Below, one piece after another: positions 6,125 through 10,851 of a stretch of 10,851 nt of DNA (positions are counted from its first letter, which is position 1; the number at the start of each line of letters is the position of its first letter). Under the pieces are notes generated by a model that saw only the letters and a list, made by a program, of their open reading frames with translations, was not told the origin of the DNA and did no database searches. This DNA is from Candidatus Parcubacteria bacterium. GTDB taxonomy: Bacteria; Patescibacteriota; Patescibacteriia; Patescibacteriales; UBA12075. The DNA is taken from contig JAGLLI010000079.1 of the NCBI GenBank assembly GCA_023140595.1, positions 1-10,851 on the forward strand, given 5' to 3'. The position numbers and the translations under genes are program-made.

Positions 6125-8629
6125 TTATTTTGCAAATAATTTATCAAAATCATCTTCTTTACTATCTTCATCTTTTTTGTCTTTACCATCTTCATTAGCA
6201 TCATCATCACTTTCATTTTTATTATCTTTATCTTCATCATCGTCCTCATCGTCTTTAAATATCGGCGGATTTTCACTTTCCTCGCCCAAATAATTCTCCG
6301 GCGCTTCTGTTTCATCTCTGTCATGAACCGGAACACCGCTTATGCCTTGATTTTCCAGGGCTTCCATTTGCTGTTTGCTTATTAAAATTTCACGCGGTTT
6401 TGAACCATTGCCTTGTCCTACCACGCCTGCTTCTTCCAATTGATCAAGAATACTGGCGGCGCGCGCGTATCCGATGCGCAATTTTCTCTGTAAAAGCGAA
6501 GCTGAGGCCTTGCCCATATTAACCACTATTTCACGCGCTTCATGTAAAAGCTCGTCTTCATCGCCGGAAGATCCGTCCAAACCAACGCCGCCTATGCCGG
6601 AAACTTTTTGCCTTTCTGTTATCCCGCCGACAAAATCCGGCTTGCCTCCTTTGAATTTAACATAGCGAACAATTTTTTTAATTTCTTCGTCAGATAAAAA
6701 CGCTCCTTGTATGCGAACCGGCTTTGAAAGTTCGGCATTTACAAAAAGCATATCGCCACGGCCCAATAATTTTTCCGCACCAAGGCTATCCAAAATCGTG
6801 CGGGAATCCGTGCTGGAAGCAACTGAAAAAGCGATTCTTGCCGGCATATTGGCTTTAATCAAACCGGTAATAACATCAACACTCGGTCTTTGTGTCGCCA
6901 AAACCAGATGAATGCCGACCGCGCGCGCCATCTGCGCTAAACGGATAATACCGGCTTCAATATCTTTGGCGGCTGTCACCATTAAATCAGCCAACTCGTC
7001 AATCACAAAAACTAAATACGGCATTTTTATTTCCATAGATTCGTTATAAGTTTGAATATTTCGCTTGCCCGTTTTAGACAAAATATCAAAACGTCTATCC
7101 ATTTCATTTAAACACCACTTTAGGGCGTTAATGGTTTTTGGCACATCGGTAATAACCGGAGCCATTAAATATGGTATGCCGTTATAACCGACCAATTCAA
7201 CCCGCTTTGGGTCAACCATGATAAATCTTAAATTATCAGGCGTATTTTGATACATCAAACTGACTATAACCGCGTTCAAGCAAACCGATTTGCCGGAATT
7301 TGTGGCTCCGGCAACAAGCAAATGAGGCATTTTTGTAATATCATCTAGCCAAACACTTCCTGCCACATCTTTGCCAAGCGCGATTTGCATGTTATTCTTA
7401 CGATTTTTATAACTCTTACTAACCATAACCTCTTTAAAACCGACCACTGCCTTAGCTTGATTTGGCACTTCAACGCCTACTAACGCTTTGCCCGGAATAG
7501 GCGCTTCAATGCGAATCGGATGGACAGCCAAAGCCAAAGCCAAATCATTGCTTAAATTGGTTATGCGGGATAATTTTATGCCTTCGGCCGGCCTAAAAGT
7601 ATATTGAGTAACAGTCGGGCCAACGCTGATAGAACCCATTTCAACCGGAATACCGAAATTTTCCAAAGATTTTCTAATAATTTCTTTATTGTTTTCAATA
7701 TCACCGCTGGTCGGCTTGTCTCTTTTGCCGTTTAACAAGCTTAAAGGAATGCTTAAATTTGATTGCGCCGATTTCATCCACCAAATATCTTCAATTTCTT
7801 TTTTAGGAATATCTTTTGTAATTGAATTTTCTTTTTCTTGCTCATTATTATCGTCATCGTTCTCACTGTCACCCTCTTCATCGTCGTCATTTTCGTCTTC
7901 TTCTTCTTCCTCCTCGTCTTTTTCATCTTCACTATCGTCATCATCTTCTTCTTCATTTTCCTCTTCATCCTCTTCTTCATCGTCATTTTCATCTTCGTCT
8001 TCGTCGCTTTCTTCATCTTCCTTTTTCGCCCTTAAGCCAAAAATTTTTGCAATAACAAAATTAATCGGGTAAACCGTTTTCGAAAAATAACTGTCGCGTC
8101 CGAACATGGCGACCAGTGAAGTATTGAATATCAAAAGTAAAGAAACAATTAGCAAAACCAGGCTAATTAAAAGTGAAACAATATAACCGGACAATTTTAA
8201 AAATATATCCGCGAAAAAAAGGCCTAAATAACCTCCTCCGCGGCCTACAACGATTGATTCTTCCCATAAATCCCTTTCCACCAGTAAAAAAAATAAAGTA
8301 TGGATAGCGATAAAAAAAAGCAGGATGCCCAAATAAGTTCCGCCTCTAAGCTCAAAACGTTCTTCATCGTAAAGCGCGTAGCCCCAGACTAAAAGAATAA
8401 TCGGCAAAATAAATTTGCCCCAGCCAAAAGCCAAAAGCAAGCCTTGTTTTAAGTATAAACCCAAAAATCCGGCCAAATCAAAAAGCCCTAAAAGGGCTAT
8501 TGCTCCCAAAAACATTATAAAAACAATAAAAATGCCTTTTTTTGTATCAGAGTCCAAATCCAAACTAGGCAAACTTGGCGCTCTAAAAAGGCTTAATATT
8601 CCTTTTTTCTTTTTTAGTCTTCTAGCCAT
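6125..8629 (-). CDS. ftsK: FtsK/SpoIIIE DNA translocase
   Basis: FtsK is the septum-anchored, ATP-driven DNA pump that clears chromosome termini during division. Counting from the ATG at 8629 the protein has 834 residues. The N-terminus carries four membrane helices (about 33-57, 62-86, 99-117 and 147-168). A linker at about 200-265 is made almost entirely of Asp, Glu and Asn. The motor has Walker A GATNSGKS (441-448, K447), Walker B VIDELADL (D544, E545) and the downstream ATQRPSVDVITG block. A winged-helix gamma-type domain (about 690-750, with IGYARAASILDQLEEAG) would read the orienting DNA sequences. The C-terminus then carries a second acidic tail (about 765-834). In E. coli the linker is longer and Pro/Gln-rich; here it is short and acidic. 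An in-frame TTG at 8647 could add six residues, but it lies inside the leader repeat and is less likely. It follows the pilin genes and has its own promoter. Confidence 0.96.
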   Translation of the reverse strand: MARRLKKKKGILSLFRAPSLPSLDLDSDTKKGIFIVFIMFLGAIALLGLFDLAGFLGLYLKQGLLLAFGWGKFILPIILLVWGYALYDEERFELRGGTYLGILLFFIAIHTLFFLLVERDLWEESIVVGRGGGYLGLFFADIFLKLSGYIVSLLISLVLLIVSLLLIFNTSLVAMFGRDSYFSKTVYPINFVIAKIFGLRAKKEDEESDEDEDENDDEEEDEEENEEEDDDDSEDEKDEEEEEEDENDDDEEGDSENDDDNNEQEKENSITKDIPKKEIEDIWWMKSAQSNLSIPLSLLNGKRDKPTSGDIENNKEIIRKSLENFGIPVEMGSISVGPTVTQYTFRPAEGIKLSRITNLSNDLALALAVHPIRIEAPIPGKALVGVEVPNQAKAVVGFKEVMVSKSYKNRKNNMQIALGKDVAGSVWLDDITKMPHLLVAGATNSGKSVCLNAVIVSLMYQNTPDNLRFIMVDPKRVELVGYNGIPYLMAPVITDVPKTINALKWCLNEMDRRFDILSKTGKRNIQTYNESMEIKMPYLVFVIDELADLMVTAAKDIEAGIIRLAQMARAVGIHLVLATQRPSVDVITGLIKANMPARIAFSVASSTDSRTILDSLGAEKLLGRGDMLFVNAELSKPVRIQGAFLSDEEIKKIVRYVKFKGGKPDFVGGITERQKVSGIGGVGLDGSSGDEDELLHEAREIVVNMGKASASLLQRKLRIGYARAASILDQLEEAGVVGQGNGSKPREILISKQQMEALENQGISGVPVHDRDETEAPENYLGEESENPPIFKDDEDDDEDKDNKNESDDDANEDGKDKKDEDSKEDDFDKLFAK

Positions 8630-8646
8630 AAATACAAAATAAAACA

Positions 8647-8665
8647 AGGTAATATTTTATTACCT
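8647..8665. promoter_or_regulatory. Perfect inverted repeat in the ftsK leader
   Basis: AGGTAATA (8647-8654), three T, and TATTACCT (8658-8665) form a perfect 8-bp inverted repeat directly downstream of the predicted ftsK start point (about 8668) and 18 nt before the ATG. On the transcribed strand it is followed by a T-rich stretch (TTGTTTTATTTT), so it could act as an operator, an attenuator or weak terminator of the pilin operon, or a 5' protective stem. Confidence 0.45.
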
Positions 8666-8674
8666 CTTGATACT

Positions 8675-8703
8675 ATTATACTATTATATTTTAATAAAAT
8701 CAA
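8675..8703 (-). promoter_or_regulatory. ftsK promoter (sigma70-like)
   Basis: On the minus strand, TTGATT (8703-8698), a 17-nt spacer and a perfect TATAAT (8680-8675) sit in the 77-nt gap after the last pilin gene. A second TATAAT at 8688-8683 overlaps the spacer. The predicted start is near 8668. Confidence 0.6.
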
Positions 8704-8706
8704 ATT

Positions 8707-9120
8707 TTATTTTCCGCCAAAAGGCAATGCGTTAAATACAAAATAAGTAATGGAATACGCGGCAATTATTATAAACAAGCCGATAATCGCCGTTCTGATG
8801 GTTTCTTTTGCTTTAGTTATTTTTTGCTCATCACCTTCGGATGTCATCCAATTAAAGCCGGATAAAATTATTAGAATTATAAAAATAATTCCCAAAAGGC
8901 TTAAAAAGCCTTTAATTACAAGCGCGATGACTTTGCCAAGCTGGGTGCCAGTATCATCGGTTACAAAACCGGCGCTTTGGCTAAATTTTCCAAGCATGCT
9001 TTTCTCTCCAACAACATCATCCGTATCGCTAATCGGACCGGCTAACGCCGGAATGGCGAATAAAAGCAAAAACACTATTAACAAAAAGCTTTTTATAATT
9101 TTTATTTTTTTATTAAGCAT
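8707..9120 (-). CDS. T4SS-like pilin paralogue 1 (last of five)
   Basis: This 137-residue membrane protein has a signal peptide ending near AIPALA (cleavage after about A27), a short polar segment, a helix at about 70-90 (FLSLLGIIFIILIILSGFNW), a charged loop SEGDEQKITKAKETIRTA and a second helix (IIGLFIIIAAYSITYFVF) near the C-terminus. This is the layout of VirB2/TrbC and Mbov_0395-type pilins, with a basic loop facing the cytoplasm and both ends outside. It is the most diverged of the five: where the others have YGG..WM it has SGFNWM. Its start codon lies inside the end of the previous gene (8-nt overlap), which suggests translational coupling. It ends in FGGK. The family call is firm for fold; the role (conjugation, DNA uptake or attachment) is inference. 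Confidence 0.82.
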   Translation of the reverse strand: MLNKKIKIIKSFLLIVFLLLFAIPALAGPISDTDDVVGEKSMLGKFSQSAGFVTDDTGTQLGKVIALVIKGFLSLLGIIFIILIILSGFNWMTSEGDEQKITKAKETIRTAIIGLFIIIAAYSITYFVFNALPFGGK

Positions 9121-9508
9121 TATGATCTAATAATTTTACTAAAATGAATTGAGTTATCGCGTAAGATCCAACTGTAATTATTAAGCCGATTATCGCCCGC
9201 CGTATCGTATTTTGCGCCCGTTCTACTTTACTTTGATCACCCGCGGCAGTCATCCAGCTATAACCCCCATAAAGCATTAAAACCAAAAAAATAATTCCCA
9301 AAAGCGATAAAAAGACCTGTACTATTCTACCGGCATTGGCAGTTAAATTATTTCCGTCCACATCACGATCTATTTCCTTATAATCGCTGAATTCCCCAAC
9401 CGTTTCCAATTTTTCAAGCGGCGCTGTTTGCGCGAACACAAAATAAGGTAATATTAATATTACAATCAGGCAGAGTAAAATAAATAAATGCTTAATTTTA
9501 TTTTTCAT
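9113..9508 (-). CDS. T4SS-like pilin paralogue 2
   Basis: The 131 residues begin with a signal peptide (MKNKIKHLFILL... to about A26, VFA|Q) and a polar extracellular stretch rich in Asp and Glu. They end with the paired helices of the family: FLSLLGIIFLVLMLYGGYSWM and IIGLIITVGSYAITQFILV, joined by the basic loop DQSKVERAQNTIRRA. It is closest to paralogue 3 in the LMLYGGY.WMTAAG core. The ATG at 9508 is 31 nt after paralogue 3, the largest gap in the cluster, with no Shine-Dalgarno. Its stop overlaps the start of paralogue 1. Assembly partners are not in the window. Confidence 0.82.
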   Translation of the reverse strand: MKNKIKHLFILLCLIVILILPYFVFAQTAPLEKLETVGEFSDYKEIDRDVDGNNLTANAGRIVQVFLSLLGIIFLVLMLYGGYSWMTAAGDQSKVERAQNTIRRAIIGLIITVGSYAITQFILVKLLDHNA

Positions 9509-9539
9509 GTTTTTACATTAAATTGTTGTGTCAATCAAA

Positions 9540-10034
9540 TTACGGCAAATCTGGTACATCTGGAAAATCTGGAAAATCTGGTACATCTGGCGAATCCGAA
9601 TCTGAACCAGAAGTTGAACTTTCCGCGGCAGAACCATCATCCAAAACTTTCGTAGTAACTTTTTTAATAACAAAATAAGAAATCGCGTAGGCGGAAACAA
9701 CTATAATTACCCCGATAATTGCGGCGGTAATTAAATTTTTCGCCTTTGTTACTCGTTCTTCTTTACCTGCGGCAGTCATCCAAAGATATCCTCCGTAAAG
9801 CATTAAAATTAAAAATAAAACTCCCAGCATTGATAAAACAGTATTTATTATTTTAGCTATGATGTTCTCAGCTGCAGCTGTTTCGCCTATTTTATAACCG
9901 CCGGCATCGGCAACCGTACCGGCATTGTTAAAAGCGTCTTCAAGCCCTTGCGCATCAACAACCGCAACCAAAGAAAAAACAATAAATATTGAAAATACTA
10001 ACGCTATAATAAATTTTCTTTTTTTGTTTTGCAT
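9540..10034 (-). CDS. T4SS-like pilin paralogue 3 with acidic Pro-Asp tail
   Basis: At 164 residues this is the longest pilin of the set. It has a signal peptide to about A28 (VVDA|Q), the family helices (INTVLSMLGVLFLILMLYGGYLWM and AIIGVIIVVSAYAISYFVI) and the basic loop KEERVTKAKNLITA. Unlike its neighbours it then continues for about 40 residues: KKVTTKVLDDG, a Ser/Asp/Gly stretch, and five Pro-Asp triplets (PDV, PDF, PDF, PDV, PDL). By the expected topology this tail is outside the membrane, so it could be exposed on a pilus surface or contact a partner. The gap to paralogue 4 is 6 nt. No Shine-Dalgarno precedes the ATG. Confidence 0.84.
   Translation of the reverse strand: MQNKKRKFIIALVFSIFIVFSLVAVVDAQGLEDAFNNAGTVADAGGYKIGETAAAENIIAKIINTVLSMLGVLFLILMLYGGYLWMTAAGKEERVTKAKNLITAAIIGVIIVVSAYAISYFVIKKVTTKVLDDGSAAESSTSGSDSDSPDVPDFPDFPDVPDLP
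9547..9591. repeat. 9-bp tandem repeat, five units, in pilin 3
   Basis: Five consecutive 9-bp units with the shared core ATCTGG (plus strand) run from 9547 to 9591; they differ only at a few flanking positions. Each unit encodes one Pro-Asp-x triplet of the pilin 3 tail, so changes in copy number would stay in frame. Confidence 0.8.
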
Positions 10035-10040
10035 AAAAAA

Positions 10041-10436
10041 TTAATTAATCAAACTATTACCTATAAAATTGGTTATCGCATAAGCCGCGATAACAATTAA
10101 TAAACCGATGATTGAATTGCGGATTATGGTTAGGGCTTTTTGAATCTCTTGATCGTTTCCGCGCGAATTCATCCAAATAAAACCGCCGTAAATCATTAAA
10201 ATTAAAAATATTACTCCGAGCAGCGACAAAGCAACGGAAATAACCAAACTGACAGTACCAAACGCGCCGGCATCGCTCATTTTTGTTTTAAGATGTCCTG
10301 TCCCATCCGCGGTTTCATCCAAACTTGAATTAAACAAGCTTTTAGCATCTTTATCAGCCGCTTCAACTATAATCGGCGTTATAAATACAATATTTAAAAA
10401 AATAATAAATAATAAAAATATTAAAATTTTTTTCAT
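10041..10436 (-). CDS. T4SS-like pilin paralogue 4
   Basis: The 131 residues have a long hydrophobic signal peptide (MKKILIFLLF..., cleavage near VEA|A at about 26), a polar segment, then VALSLLGVIFLILMIYGGFIWM and IIGLLIVIAAYAITNFI helices with the loop NSRGNDQEIQKALTIIRN between. It is closest to paralogue 5: both share IYGGFIWM and RGNDQE, which points to a recent duplication within the array. It starts 3 nt after paralogue 5 ends, so the two are almost certainly cotranscribed. The ATG lacks a Shine-Dalgarno at normal distance (a GGAG lies 16 nt or more upstream). Confidence 0.84.
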   Translation of the reverse strand: MKKILIFLLFIIFLNIVFITPIIVEAADKDAKSLFNSSLDETADGTGHLKTKMSDAGAFGTVSLVISVALSLLGVIFLILMIYGGFIWMNSRGNDQEIQKALTIIRNSIIGLLIVIAAYAITNFIGNSLIN

Positions 10437-10439
10437 ACA

Positions 10440-10835
10440 CTACGTTAATTTATCTCCAATATACGCGGTAATCGCGTAAGCCGCTAAAACAATTATCAGC
10501 CCGATTATCGCCGACTGAATTAAATTTTTCGCTTTAACCACTTCCTGATCATTGCCGCGCGCCAGCATCCATATAAAACCTCCGTAAATCATTAAAATTA
10601 AAAACACTACGCCCACCAAAGATAAAATCACGCCAATCACTTTTCCTATAGCGCCCGGAAGGCTTGTCATAATGCCTGCTGTTCCCGCGCTAGTACCCGC
10701 GCCATACCCCTCATCCGCCGCCGTATTCAAACCCGTTAAAGCATAGTCAGCACCATTTGCAGCAGCCATTGAAATAAAAGGCGTAAAAACAAAAAAAACA
10801 AAAAAAACGGCTATTAGAAAAATCATTTTACCCAA
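10440..10835 (-). CDS. T4SS-like pilin paralogue 5 (first gene seen; start uncertain)
   Basis: The family core is complete: ILSLVGVVFLILMIYGGFIWM, the loop ARGNDQEVVKAKNLIQSA and the helix IIGLIIVLAAYAITAYI. The signal peptide is hydrophobic with likely cleavage near SMA. The start is ambiguous. The TTG at 10835 is preceded at 6 nt by GAGG (10845-10842), the only good Shine-Dalgarno in the window, and gives the lysine expected in a signal peptide (MGKMIFLIA). An ATG at 10826 would give MIFLIA with no positive residue. The frame remains open to the window edge, so a start beyond it is also possible. It ends in TAG, unlike the TAA of all other genes with a visible stop here. The operon promoter and any assembly genes would lie to the right of the window. 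Confidence 0.8.
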   Translation of the reverse strand: MGKMIFLIAVFFVFFVFTPFISMAAANGADYALTGLNTAADEGYGAGTSAGTAGIMTSLPGAIGKVIGVILSLVGVVFLILMIYGGFIWMLARGNDQEVVKAKNLIQSAIIGLIIVLAAYAITAYIGDKLT

Positions 10836-10851
10836 AGGGTGCCTCGCAGGA

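Noticed and set aside
7840..8030. Microsatellite-like GAA/GAT tract as a simple repeat
   Set aside because: It is codon-driven (Asp/Glu run) with mixed order and no fixed repeat unit, so it is described with ftsK instead.
7689..8072. Ser/Phe-rich, His-rich and Lys/Met-rich open frames on both strands
   Set aside because: They are shadows of the Asp/Glu codon runs (GAA/GAT) in the ftsK linker; low complexity, no start signals and no family resemblance.
9506..9534. TTGACA on the minus strand in the gap between pilins 3 and 2, as an internal promoter
   Set aside because: The -35 is perfect, but the position 17 nt on reads AACATG, with no acceptable -10 nearby.
10830..10840. Small ACCC-AAA-GGGT hairpin at the pilin 5 start
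   Set aside because: The stem is only four bases with a three-base loop, too short to claim as a regulatory structure.
1..10851. UGA recoded to glycine (Gracilibacteria/SR1-type code)
   Set aside because: All genes with a visible stop end in TAA or TAG, but no in-frame TGA interrupts any conserved motif region, so the standard code is enough.

Overview
This window looks like chromosomal DNA from a Candidate Phyla Radiation (Patescibacteria, probably Parcubacteria-like) bacterium. That placement is inference. It rests on strongly AT-rich DNA with the standard code, almost no Shine-Dalgarno sequences, an FtsK with very acidic low-complexity segments, a tiny coiled-coil protein of a kind common in these genomes, and a tandem cluster of small T4SS-like (Mbov_0395/VirB2-type) pilins. 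No phage, IS, CRISPR, rRNA or tRNA signal was found. 

Layout. Positions 1-427 (minus) hold the N-terminal 142 residues of an RNA ligase-type nucleotidyltransferase cut by the window edge. A divergent AT-rich control region follows, with a good -35 element and a perfect 14-bp palindrome, and then a 110-residue coiled-coil protein (plus, 573-905) containing an in-frame 42-bp tandem duplication. A weak intrinsic terminator separates it from uvrA (plus, 1057-3969), which has its own consensus-like promoter. A GT-B glycosyltransferase (plus, 4043-5392), also with a plausible promoter, ends at a GC-rich hairpin that serves as a shared terminator with the convergent minus-strand genes. 

From there to the right edge everything is on the minus strand. 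In transcription order (right to left) there are five tandem paralogous pilin-like genes (10835 to 8707), ftsK (8629 to 6125) and a small metallo-beta-lactamase-fold hydrolase (6062 to 5418). The pilins are packed with gaps of 3 and 6 nt, then 31 nt, then an 8-nt overlap, so they read as one operon whose promoter lies at or beyond the right edge. ftsK has its own sigma70-like promoter just after the last pilin, followed by a perfect inverted repeat in its leader. The hydrolase is probably read through from ftsK past a hairpin. 

Functionally the window mixes housekeeping (nucleotide excision repair, chromosome segregation at division) with cell-surface functions (a multi-paralogue pilin set and a glycosyltransferase). 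The pilin array is the most interesting part. Five diverged copies share a signal peptide, two membrane helices and a basic cytoplasmic loop; one carries a repeat-encoded acidic Pro-Asp tail. This suggests a heteropolymeric pilus or DNA-uptake/attachment apparatus rather than simple redundancy, but no assembly ATPase is visible in the window.
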